From Polyangiaceae bacterium (GTDB lineage Bacteria; Myxococcota_A; Polyangia; Polyangiales; Polyangiaceae), in contig JADLAB010000085.1 of the NCBI GenBank assembly GCA_020848455.1, forward strand, positions 1-40,805: a DNA stretch of 40,805 nt. Reading direction: 5' to 3'. Positions within the stretch are counted from its first letter, which is position 1, and each line of letters starts with the position of its first letter. Below the pieces are notes generated by a model, which worked only from the letters and a program-made list of their open reading frames with translations, was not told the DNA's origin and searched no databases. The translations under genes and the position numbers were made by a program. Of the stretch, positions 33,862 through 40,805 are shown one piece after another.

Positions 33862-35988
33862 ATGGCGGCGCGCACAGGGTCCGGGAGCCGGCAGGCGGAG
33901 CCCGGCGCCGGGCGTGGGGAGGCGAGCGGCGAGCACGCGGGCCTGCGCCGAGCCGTCGAGGCGGCGCTCGGGATCTTCGCGCAGGGCTACCTCGCCCATC
34001 CCGAGAACACGGCGCTTCGCGACGCGCTGCGCACGGGCCGGCTCGGCGCCGCCGCCTTCTGCGAGGAGCTGCTCACGCTCGTCCACCGCCAGCTCTTCCG
34101 CCTCGCCGTCGAGGAGCGCGGCGTCGCGCACCCCGCGGGCTCGTTCGGGCCGGCCGCGTGCCCGACGCTCGACGCGGCCGCGCTCGACGACGCCGCGCTC
34201 CGGCGCGCCCTCGAGGCCCTGTCGAGTCCCCCCGGGCCGGCGGGCCCGGAGCCCGCGCGTCGCCGCGACCTCGAGCCCGAGGCGCTCGGCGCCGTGTACG
34301 AGGCGCTGCTCGAGCGCGAGCCCCGCGTCGAGGTCGAGGCGTGCGCGCTCGTGCTCGGGGCGTCCGACGCCACGAAGGACCACGCGCGCCGCACGAGCGG
34401 CAGCTACTACACGCCCGACGATCTCGTAAGGGTGCTGCTCGACCGCGCGCTCGAGCCGCTCGTGGCGGACACGGTCGCCGCGCATCCCGACGCGCCCGCC
34501 GAGGCGCTGCTCGAGCTCGCGATCGTCGATCCGGCGTGCGGCTCGGGCCACTTCCTCTGCGCCGCGGCGCGCCGCCTCGCGAGCCACGTCGCGCGCCTTC
34601 GGGCGCCGGGGCCCGCCTCGGCCGGCGACGAGCGCCGCGCGCTCCGCGAGGTCGTCGCGCGCTCGGTCCACGGCGTCGACCGCAGCGCGCTCGCGGTCGA
34701 GCTCTGCCGGGCGCGACTGTGGCTCGAGGTGGCGGAGCCCGGCCCGCCGCTCGCGCAGGACGCGCACATCCACCGTGGCGACGCGCTCCTCGGCTGGGGA
34801 GCGGCGGGGCAGGACACCGAGTCCCCCGCGCGCCGCCACCGGCTCGACTGGCGCCTCGCCTTTCCGGAGGTCTTCGCGCGCGGCGGCTTCGATCTCGTGC
34901 TCGGCAACCCGCCCTGGATCGCGCACGCCGGCCGCGCCGCGCAGCCGTTGCCCGAGGGGGTGAAGGCCTTCTACCGGCGCGCCTACCCGTCCTTCGCCGG
35001 GTACCCGACGACCCACGGCCTCTTCGTGACGCTCGCCGCACGCCTGCTCCGACCGGGCGGGCGCCTCGGCCTCGTCGTGCCCTCCTCGCTGTCCGAGCTC
35101 GCCGGCTACGAGCCGACCCGCCGCGCCCACGACGAGCTCTGCGCCTTCCCGGCCGAGCTCGTCGACTTCGGCGAGGGCCGCTTCCCCGGCGTCACGCAGC
35201 CCTGCATGGCGCTCGTCTCGCGGCGCTTGCCCGGCGGACGCACCGACGCGCCGCCCGGCGAGCCCTGGCCGGTCGAGCGGCCCGATCTCGATGCGACCGC
35301 GCGCGGCCTGCTCGCGCGGCTCGCGGCCCTGCCCCCCTTGCCCCCGGAGCTCTTCGGCGAGCGCGGCGTGCAGTCGGACCCGGCGCTGCGCGCGCACTTC
35401 CGCCGTACGTCCGTGCCCCGCGAGCGCTTCGACACGCCCATCCGCGAGGGCACCGACGTGCGCGAGCTCGTGCTCCTGCCGCCGCGCTTCCACGTCGACC
35501 GCGCCGCGCTCGGCCGGCGCATCCGGCCGGCCGAGGAGTTCCAGGCCGTGCGCATCGTCGTGCGGCAGACGGCGCGCTATCCCATCGCCGCGCTCGCGGA
35601 CGGCGTCGCGTTCCGGAACTCGCTGCTCGCCGTCTTCGACAGCGACACCTGGCCCGCCGCGGCGCTCGTCGCGCTCCTCAACTCCGCCCTCGTCCGCTAT
35701 CTGCACTACCAGCGCTTTCGCGACGCCCGCCAGCCCGTGATGCCGCAGGTGAAGATCGGCCACCTGCGCGCCATTCCGGCCCCGCCGTGCCCGACGCCCG
35801 AGGCCTTGGCGCGCCTCGCCGAGGAGGGGGCGCGACTCTCCCTGGCGCGCACCGGGCCCGGCCGGGCCCGCACCGGGCCCTGCGAGCGACGCGCGCTCGA
35901 CGCGCTCGTCGCCGACCTCTACGGCCTCGACGCGGCCGAGCGCGCGGCCGTCGGGCGCTGGCACGACGAGCACGGGCCGCGCGGCTGA
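33862..35988 (+). CDS. Solitary Eco57I-type N6-adenine DNA methyltransferase
   Basis: 708 residues. Residues ~1-175 are helical and Ala/Glu-rich. The methyltransferase core starts with SGSYYTPDDLVRVLL (~178), motif I DPACGSGHF (Asp223), HGVDRSALAVELCRARL, motif IV GNPPW (Asn349), and LRPGGRLGLVVPSSLSEL. A target-recognition region with TaqI/Eco57I C-terminal features follows (RQTARYPIAA, RNSLLAVF, LLNSALVRYLHYQ, MPQVKIGHLRAIP). It should methylate adenine at N6 in a specific DNA site. No PD-(D/E)xK or other nuclease motif is evident, and no defence genes adjoin. The chosen ATG is the first in a divergent promoter region. Confidence 0.9.
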   Translation: MAARTGSGSRQAEPGAGRGEASGEHAGLRRAVEAALGIFAQGYLAHPENTALRDALRTGRLGAAAFCEELLTLVHRQLFRLAVEERGVAHPAGSFGPAACPTLDAAALDDAALRRALEALSSPPGPAGPEPARRRDLEPEALGAVYEALLEREPRVEVEACALVLGASDATKDHARRTSGSYYTPDDLVRVLLDRALEPLVADTVAAHPDAPAEALLELAIVDPACGSGHFLCAAARRLASHVARLRAPGPASAGDERRALREVVARSVHGVDRSALAVELCRARLWLEVAEPGPPLAQDAHIHRGDALLGWGAAGQDTESPARRHRLDWRLAFPEVFARGGFDLVLGNPPWIAHAGRAAQPLPEGVKAFYRRAYPSFAGYPTTHGLFVTLAARLLRPGGRLGLVVPSSLSELAGYEPTRRAHDELCAFPAELVDFGEGRFPGVTQPCMALVSRRLPGGRTDAPPGEPWPVERPDLDATARGLLARLAALPPLPPELFGERGVQSDPALRAHFRRTSVPRERFDTPIREGTDVRELVLLPPRFHVDRAALGRRIRPAEEFQAVRIVVRQTARYPIAALADGVAFRNSLLAVFDSDTWPAAALVALLNSALVRYLHYQRFRDARQPVMPQVKIGHLRAIPAPPCPTPEALARLAEEGARLSLARTGPGRARTGPCERRALDALVADLYGLDAAERAAVGRWHDEHGPRG

Positions 35989-36103
35989 TGGGCCGGCGCC
36001 GTCACGGCACCGCGCCGTCGGGTCGGCCGAGGGTACACACGGTCGCGGCGACGTGACGGCAATGTGACGGTGCCCGGCCGCCCGGTCTGGCACCTTCCAC
36101 GCC

Positions 36104-36907
36104 ATGCGCGCGGCGGCACGACTGAAGAATCTCGTGGGGCGAGCCTGGCTCGCGGCCTTCGGCTGGCAGGTCGAGGGCGGCAAGCCCGCCACCCGCAAGG
36201 CCGTCGTCGTCGCGGCGCCCCACACCTCGAACTGGGACTTCCCCTTCACGCTCGCCATCGCGTGGACCATCGGCCTCGACATCGCGTGGCTCGGCAAGGA
36301 CACGATGTTCCGCTGGCCCGTGGCCGGCATCTTCCGCGCGTGGGGTGGCATCCCCGTCGACCGGCGCGCCAAGCACGACCTCGTCGCGCAGGTGGCCGCC
36401 CAGCTCCGCGCCGCCGACGACCTCTACGTCATCCTCTCGCCCGAGGGCTCGCGCCGCCACGTCGACCGCTGGAAGACGGGCTTCTATCACATCGCCGTCG
36501 CCGCCGACGTGCCGGTGGTCCTCGGCTTTCTCGACTACGGCACGAAGAGGGGCGGCCTCGGCACGATGTTCGCGCCGACCGGCGATCTCGCCGCCGACGC
36601 GGCCGCCATCCGCGCCTTCTACCAGGGCAAGCGCGGCAAGCTCGCGCACAAGTTCGCCGGCGTGAAGCTCGATCTCACGGCACCGGCGGACGCTCCCGCG
36701 GCCGCGGCTCCTCAAGGGGCCGCGAGCGCGGCGACCACCCGCTCGAGCCCGACCGCGCGTGCTCCCTTCACGACGACGACGTCGCCCGGCCCGAGCGCGG
36801 ACGCGAGCGCGCGCGCGAGCTCGGGGTCGGAAGCGAACCGCTCGGTCGGGACCGGCGCGGCAGCCTCGGCGAGCGCGGCGGCGTCCGGCCCGTCGTCGAG
36901 CACGTAG
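36104..36907 (+). CDS. PlsC-like 1-acylglycerol-phosphate acyltransferase, over-long C-terminus
   Basis: 267 residues. Block I is PHTSNWDFPFTLA, with a classical His-x4-Asp; LGKDTMFRWPVAGIFRAWGG and PVDRR follow; block III is SPEGSRRHVDRWKTGFY. Family members of this sort end near residue ~195 (KFAGVKLDL). Here the frame continues for about 70 Ala/Ser/Thr-rich residues, which lie antiparallel to the end of murF. The stop may have been lost, or the tail may be real. It is transcribed towards murF and probably acylates lysophosphatidic acid or a related lipid. Confidence 0.8.
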   Translation: MRAAARLKNLVGRAWLAAFGWQVEGGKPATRKAVVVAAPHTSNWDFPFTLAIAWTIGLDIAWLGKDTMFRWPVAGIFRAWGGIPVDRRAKHDLVAQVAAQLRAADDLYVILSPEGSRRHVDRWKTGFYHIAVAADVPVVLGFLDYGTKRGGLGTMFAPTGDLAADAAAIRAFYQGKRGKLAHKFAGVKLDLTAPADAPAAAAPQGAASAATTRSSPTARAPFTTTTSPGPSADASARASSGSEANRSVGTGAAASASAAASGPSSST

Positions 36908-38058
36908 AGTCGGTCGAGTCCGAGCGCGGCGACGAGCGCGCCCATCTCGCGGTGCAGCGCGAGACTCTCGGGCCCGAGCTCGCGCATGGAGCCGAGCACC
37001 GCGAGGCGCCGGCGCGCGGGCTCGGCTGCGAGCGCCCGCAAGACCGCGCGCATCGAGTCGGGCGCGGCGTTGTAGCTCTCGTCGAGCAGGACGGCGCCGG
37101 CCGGCAGCTCGAGGCGGCGCCCGCGCCCGCCCGGGAGCTCGACGTCGAGGGCGCGGAGCGGCGCCCACGGGATGTCGAGGACGCGCGCGACGGCGAGGGC
37201 CGCGAGGAAGTTCCGGGCCTGGTGGGCCCCCGGTAGGGGCAGAGCGAAGCGCTCGCCCTCGACCACGAGCTCGCCGGGCGCGCGGAGCTCGCCCTGCACG
37301 TCTCCCGCGCCGAGGCCGAAGGTCACCACGCGTCCGCGCCACAGCTCGCGCGCGAGCGCGACGAGGGAAGCGTCCGCGGCGGGCAGGACCGCGACGCCGC
37401 CCGGGGCGAGCTCCTCCAGGAGCTCGCACTTCGCGCGCGCGACGGCGGCGCGCGAGCCGAGGCGCCCGAGGTGCGCTTCGCCGACGTTCGTGAGCACGCC
37501 GACCTCGGGGCGCGCGATGGCGGCGAGGGCGCGGATCTGACCCGGGCCCCGCATGCCGAGCTCGAGCACGAGGAAGCGATGCTCGGGCGCGAGGCGCAGG
37601 AGCGTCGCCGGGACGCCGCGCTCCTCGTTCTGGTTGCCGGGCGTCGCGAGCGTCGTGCCGGCGGTCGCGAGCGCATGGCGCAGGAGCTCCTTCGTGCTCG
37701 TCTTGCCCGCCGAGCCCGTCACGCACACGACCGTCGCCGTGTGGCGCCGGCGCCAGTCGCCCGCGAGCATGGGGTGCGCGCGCGCCGTGTCGTCGACTGC
37801 GAGCAGACTCCCGCGCGGGACGCCCTCCGGCGCGAAGCCGCGCCGCACGACCGCCCCGATGGCGCCCCGCAGCAAGGCCTCCGGCACGAAGTCGTGGCCG
37901 TCGCGCGCGCCCGCGAGCGCGACGAAGAGCGCCCCCGGGCGGCGAGCGTCGAGCGTGCGGGTGTCGTCGGTGATGTGCTCGACCACGCGCCCGGGCTCGG
38001 CCGGAGGCGCCGCGCCGAGCAGGGCGGCGAGGGAACCGAGCGTGGGCAGGGTCGGCAT
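36712..38058 (-). CDS. murF: UDP-N-acetylmuramoyl-tripeptide--D-Ala-D-Ala ligase (MurF)
   Basis: 448 residues, the family length. The N-terminal UDP-binding domain (ITDDTRTLDARRPGALFVAL) is followed by the ATP-binding GSAGKTSTKE (Lys119), TPGNQNEERGVP, ELGMRGPGQI, TNVGEAHLG, HQARNFLAALAVA and, in the C-terminal domain, DESYNAAPDSMRAVLR and LGSMRELG. It adds D-Ala-D-Ala to UDP-MurNAc-tripeptide in the cytoplasm. I chose ATG 38056-38058, with the conserved start; 76 nt separate it from the divergent murJ. Its last 196 nt overlap the acyltransferase frame on the other strand. Confidence 0.95.
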   Translation of the reverse strand: MPTLPTLGSLAALLGAAPPAEPGRVVEHITDDTRTLDARRPGALFVALAGARDGHDFVPEALLRGAIGAVVRRGFAPEGVPRGSLLAVDDTARAHPMLAGDWRRRHTATVVCVTGSAGKTSTKELLRHALATAGTTLATPGNQNEERGVPATLLRLAPEHRFLVLELGMRGPGQIRALAAIARPEVGVLTNVGEAHLGRLGSRAAVARAKCELLEELAPGGVAVLPAADASLVALARELWRGRVVTFGLGAGDVQGELRAPGELVVEGERFALPLPGAHQARNFLAALAVARVLDIPWAPLRALDVELPGGRGRRLELPAGAVLLDESYNAAPDSMRAVLRALAAEPARRRLAVLGSMRELGPESLALHREMGALVAALGLDRLYVLDDGPDAAALAEAAAPVPTERFASDPELARALASALGPGDVVVVKGARAVGLERVVAALAAP

Positions 38059-38134
38059 CGACACGATTGTTCTCCGCGCGCGCCGCCAGGACAATCGCTA
38101 CGACCGGCCCGCGCACCGTGGTACGCGAGCGGCC

Positions 38135-39772
38135 GTGTCGGGCGAGGGCGGCGACGGCGGTGCGAGCGGCGCGAGCGAACGACACCGGCTCGCGGGGCGC
38201 ACCGCGGTCGTCGGCGCCGGCACCCTCGTCTCGCGCATGCTCGGCCTCGCGCGCGACGCCGTGCTCGCGGCGCTCTTCCCGCGCGCCGTGACGGACGCCT
38301 TCTTCGTCGCGTATGCGATTCCGAGCGCGCTCCGGCAGCTCTTCGCCGAGGGACCGGTGCAGGGCGCCGTCTTGCCCGTGCTCGCCGAGCAGCGGCGCGC
38401 CGCGGGTGACGAGGGGGCACGGCGCTTCTTCGCGGCCCTGCGCGGCGCGTGGCTCCTCGCCGTGTGCGTCGCGACCGCGGCCGGCATCGCGGCCGCGCCC
38501 ACGCTCACGGGCCTCTTCGGCGTGCACGTCGAGGACGGCGCCGAGGCCTACGCCCGCACCGTGACCTTCACGCGCTGGGTGTTCCTGTGCCTGCCGCTCG
38601 CCGCGTGGGCAGCGCTCGACATGGCGGCACTGCAGGCCCGGCGGCGCTTCGCGGTCGCCGCCTTCAGCCCGGCCATCGCGAACGTCGCGATGATCGCCGC
38701 GGCCGTCGCGCTCCCGCCCGTGCTCGCGGCCGAGGGACAGGATCCGGCGCTCGCGCTCGCGCTCGGCGCGGTGGTCGGTGCCACGCTCCACGTGGTCGCG
38801 CAGTGGCCGTCCTTGCGGCGCATCGGCGAGCTCGCGCGCCCGCGCTGGCAGCCGCGTCACCCCGGCGTGCGCGAGGTCGGCCTGCGCATCCTCACCATGG
38901 GGGTCGGTATCGGCGTCTACCTCGTCAACATCGCGCTCGCCCGGCGCCTGCTCGCGGACACGGGCGAGGGCGGGCAGAGCTACTTCACCTGGGGTTTTCG
39001 CCTGTGCGCCATCCCGCAGGGGCTCTTCGTCATCGCGCTCGCCACGGCGGCCCTGCCCACGCTCTCGAGCCTCGCCGCGGCGCGCGAGAAGGACGAGCTC
39101 GCCCGCACGTTTGCCTTCAGCATGCGCCTCGCGCTCTTCGTCGCCGTGCCCGCGGCCGCCCTCTTCGCGGCGCTCGCCGGGCCGCTCGTGGTCGCGTTCT
39201 TCCAGCGTGGCGCGTTCGGCCCCGAGGCCGCGAGCGAGACGGCGGCGGCGGTGCTGGCGCTCGCGCCGGGCATCCCTTCGGTCGCCGCCATTCGCCAGCT
39301 CGCGCCCGTCTTCTTCGCAGAGGGCGACACGCGGACGCCCGTGCTCGGCTCCGTCGCGAACCTCGCGGTCTTTGCCGGCGCCGCGCTCGCGCTCCGCCCC
39401 GTGCTCGGCCACGCGGGCGTGTCGGCGGCCTACTCGCTCGCGAACCTCGCGCAGGCGCTCTTGCTCTTCGTGCTCGTGCGGCGCCGGCTCGTGCGCCTGC
39501 ACACGGCCGCCATCGCGCGCGCCTGCGCCAAGACCGGGCTCGGGTCCGCCGCGGCCACGGGCGCCGCGCTCGCGCTCCTCGCGGTCCTGCCCGCCCCTGC
39601 GGGCCTGGCGGGCTCGGCGAGCGCGCTCGGTCGCCTCGTCCCCGCCGCGCTCGGCACGGCGACCTTCGCCGTCGTCTTCGTCGCGGTCGCCTGGGCCGTG
39701 CGGTCCGAAGAGCTCGGCGCGCTCGTCGCGGCTGCGCGTGCTCGCGGGCGTCGGAGCGGGAGCGACGCGTGA
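38135..39772 (+). CDS. murJ: Lipid II flippase MurJ (MviN family)
   Basis: 545 residues with about 14 hydrophobic segments. Family signatures: GAGTLVSRMLGLARDAVLAA, AYAIPSALRQLFAEGPVQGAVLP, SYFTWGFRLCAIPQGLFVIAL, LPTLSSLAA and FFAEGDTRTPV. It moves lipid II across the inner membrane for peptidoglycan polymerisation. The GTG at 38135 is the best start: it precedes the first helix by about 22 residues and no ATG is available in this frame. A weak GAGCGG lies upstream. It is divergent from murF; the pairing is functionally coherent. Ends in a short Arg/Gly-rich tail. Confidence 0.95.
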   Translation: MSGEGGDGGASGASERHRLAGRTAVVGAGTLVSRMLGLARDAVLAALFPRAVTDAFFVAYAIPSALRQLFAEGPVQGAVLPVLAEQRRAAGDEGARRFFAALRGAWLLAVCVATAAGIAAAPTLTGLFGVHVEDGAEAYARTVTFTRWVFLCLPLAAWAALDMAALQARRRFAVAAFSPAIANVAMIAAAVALPPVLAAEGQDPALALALGAVVGATLHVVAQWPSLRRIGELARPRWQPRHPGVREVGLRILTMGVGIGVYLVNIALARRLLADTGEGGQSYFTWGFRLCAIPQGLFVIALATAALPTLSSLAAAREKDELARTFAFSMRLALFVAVPAAALFAALAGPLVVAFFQRGAFGPEAASETAAAVLALAPGIPSVAAIRQLAPVFFAEGDTRTPVLGSVANLAVFAGAALALRPVLGHAGVSAAYSLANLAQALLLFVLVRRRLVRLHTAAIARACAKTGLGSAAATGAALALLAVLPAPAGLAGSASALGRLVPAALGTATFAVVFVAVAWAVRSEELGALVAAARARGRRSGSDA

Positions 39773-40000
39773 AGGGCCCGCGCGGCTATCGGGCTGCCGC
39801 TACCGATTGAGTCGCGAGACGGATTGACGTCGCGGGGGCGGCATGCTCTCATCATTATGGGCCATTGCACGCTGGTGCGTGCCCTGACCCGGGCGCCGGG
39901 GCATTCCTGGCGTAGGGTGCACGGGCGCAGGGTGGCGGTGCGGGGTGCGCGCGCCCTCGGCGCCGGGGTGGTGGTCACTCGACCGCAAACGGAGCTTTCC

Positions 40001-40805
40001 ATGCGAATGAGGACGTGTCTGCGGGGTGCGCTGACGATTGCGGGGCTGTGTACCGCGGGGAGCGCGGTCGCCGCCGTGCCGGGCACCCTCACGCAGCAGG
40101 GGCGGCTGTACGATGCCAATGGCAGTCCCGTAACGGGACAAGTGAGCGTCGTGTTCGCGCTCTACGACGCCGTGGACGGACAGGCGCCCATCTGGAGCGA
40201 GACACACGCCATCACCTTCGACGAGGGCTACTTCTCGGTCGCCCTCGGCGGCGTCGTGCCGTTCGACGACACGACCTTCGACGGCTCGGTGCGTTACGTC
40301 GGCATCCAGGTCGGGGCGGATCCGGAGATGGTGCCTCGTGCGGCGGTGCACAGCGTTCCCTATGCGATTCTCTGCAACAACGCGACCGGGGACATCACCC
40401 CGAGCTCCGTCACCGTGGGTGGGACGCTCGTCATCGACGGCGCGGGCAACTGGGTGGGAGCTCCCGGCGGGCTCGTCGGGCCGACCGGGCCCACGGGCGC
40501 GACCGGGGACGCAGGCGCGACCGGCGTTGCAGGCGCGACGGGTGCCGGCGGGCCCACGGGCCCAGCGGGAGCCACGGGCGCGGCGGGGCCCGCGGGCGCC
40601 GATGGCGCGCCCGGGGCGGTGGGGGCGACGGGCGCCGCGGGGGCGACGGGCGCCGCGGGGGCGACGGGCGCCGCGGGGGCGACGGGCGCCGCGGGGGCGA
40701 CGGGCGCCGATGGCGCGACCGGGCCCGTGGGGCCGGCCGGCGCAACCGGGGCCCTGGGTGCCACCGGGACCGCGGGTGCGCCCGGCGGGATCGGTCCGAC
40801 TGGAG
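40001..40805 (+). CDS. Secreted collagen-like (Gly-X-Y) protein, N-terminal part
   Basis: 268 residues visible; the frame is open at the window edge. GGAG lies 6 nt upstream of the ATG. A signal peptide ([20 protein letters not shown]) is followed by a globular beta-rich domain of ~125 residues ([50 protein letters not shown]). This domain opens many surface proteins of myxobacteria and relatives. From ~residue 155 the chain is uninterrupted Gly-[18 protein letters not shown] and GATGAAGATGAAG. A bacterial collagen triple helix is expected. Several codons in the N-terminal part (AAT, AGT, GTA, GGA, CAA) are rarer than in neighbouring genes. Confidence 0.9.
   Translation, partial: MRMRTCLRGALTIAGLCTAGSAVAAVPGTLTQQGRLYDANGSPVTGQVSVVFALYDAVDGQAPIWSETHAITFDEGYFSVALGGVVPFDDTTFDGSVRYVGIQVGADPEMVPRAAVHSVPYAILCNNATGDITPSSVTVGGTLVIDGAGNWVGAPGGLVGPTGPTGATGDAGATGVAGATGAGGPTGPAGATGAAGPAGADGAPGAVGATGAAGATGAAGATGAAGATGAAGATGADGATGPVGPAGATGALGATGTAGAPGGIGPTG
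40622..40711 (+). repeat. 18-nt in-frame tandem repeat in the collagen-like gene
   Basis: Four perfect copies of GGGGCGACGGGCGCCGCG (40622-40639, 40640-40657, 40658-40675, 40676-40693) and a fifth differing in its last codon (GAT). Each encodes GATGAA, two Gly-X-Y triplets. Their identity at the DNA level suggests recent slippage. Confidence 0.92.

Noticed and set aside
33862-35988. Methyltransferase considered as part of a BREX or DISARM locus
   Set aside because: No helicase, phosphatase, PLD-nuclease or other marker genes of those systems nearby; the PLD gene at 8561 is a membrane cardiolipin synthase far away.
39908-39922. TGGCGTAGGGTGCAC considered as a sigma-54 promoter of the collagen-like gene
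   Set aside because: Distance between GG and GC is 8 nt instead of 10, so the -24/-12 geometry fails.
40360-40764. Minus-strand frame rich in Ala-Pro-Val-Ala-Pro
   Set aside because: Reverse complement of the Gly-X-Y coding repeat; the plus strand has a ribosome site, signal peptide and globular domain.

Overview
This is a very GC-rich, gene-dense stretch of bacterial chromosome. It most likely comes from a myxobacterium-like member of the Myxococcota (Polyangia-type). Evidence: a surface protein ending in a MYXO-CTERM-like sorting tail (6566-8338, minus); many lipoproteins with Gly/Ser/Thr/Pro-rich linkers after the lipobox; a giant eukaryotic-type Ser/Thr kinase fused to TPR repeats; and a strong bias to G or C at third codon positions. 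I see no tRNA, rRNA, CRISPR array, phage module or complete insertion sequence.

Layout. 1-5400: a partial gene, a small secreted basic protein, a cytochrome P460-like lipoprotein, a lipoprotein cyclophilin, a DUF1295 membrane protein, a patatin-like phospholipase and a six-cysteine lipoprotein. 5495-16051: mostly housekeeping genes, namely a PolA-type 5'-3' exonuclease, the MYXO-CTERM protein, a cardiolipin synthase-like enzyme, a coiled-coil lipoprotein, GDP-L-fucose synthase, a long acyl-CoA dehydrogenase and UvrC. 16230-20183: a lipoprotein serpin with an inhibitory-type hinge, then a lipoprotein beta-propeller. 20241-21415: an SPFH/band-7 membrane protein and a tiny ribbon-helix-helix protein in one operon, whose promoter carries a perfect 28-bp palindrome. 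21605-21991: a promoter/palindrome followed by a small gene that looks frameshifted. 22141-25356: two lipoproteins, one a propeller with a CxxCH heme motif and one with carboxypeptidase-regulatory-like repeats. 25376-26827: a Y1 (HUH) RAYT-like transposase gene next to three copies of a REP-like element and a 27-bp minisatellite. 26886-36907: the giant kinase, two different lysophospholipid acyltransferases, an NlpC/P60-like lipoprotein and a solitary Eco57I-type adenine methyltransferase. 36712-39772: divergent murF and murJ (peptidoglycan precursor synthesis and lipid II export). 40001-end: the start of a secreted collagen-like protein that runs off the window.

How they work together. There is no single large pathway. 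The common theme is the cell envelope: peptidoglycan (murF, murJ), phospholipids (cardiolipin synthase, acyltransferases, patatin, SPFH scaffold), deoxysugar (fcl) and many exported proteins. The least ordinary parts are the SPFH/RHH operon with its operator, the RAYT/REP locus, the serpin with its structured 3' region, and the kinase with an unrecognised N-terminal half. Domain calls come from motif reading only; no database search was possible.
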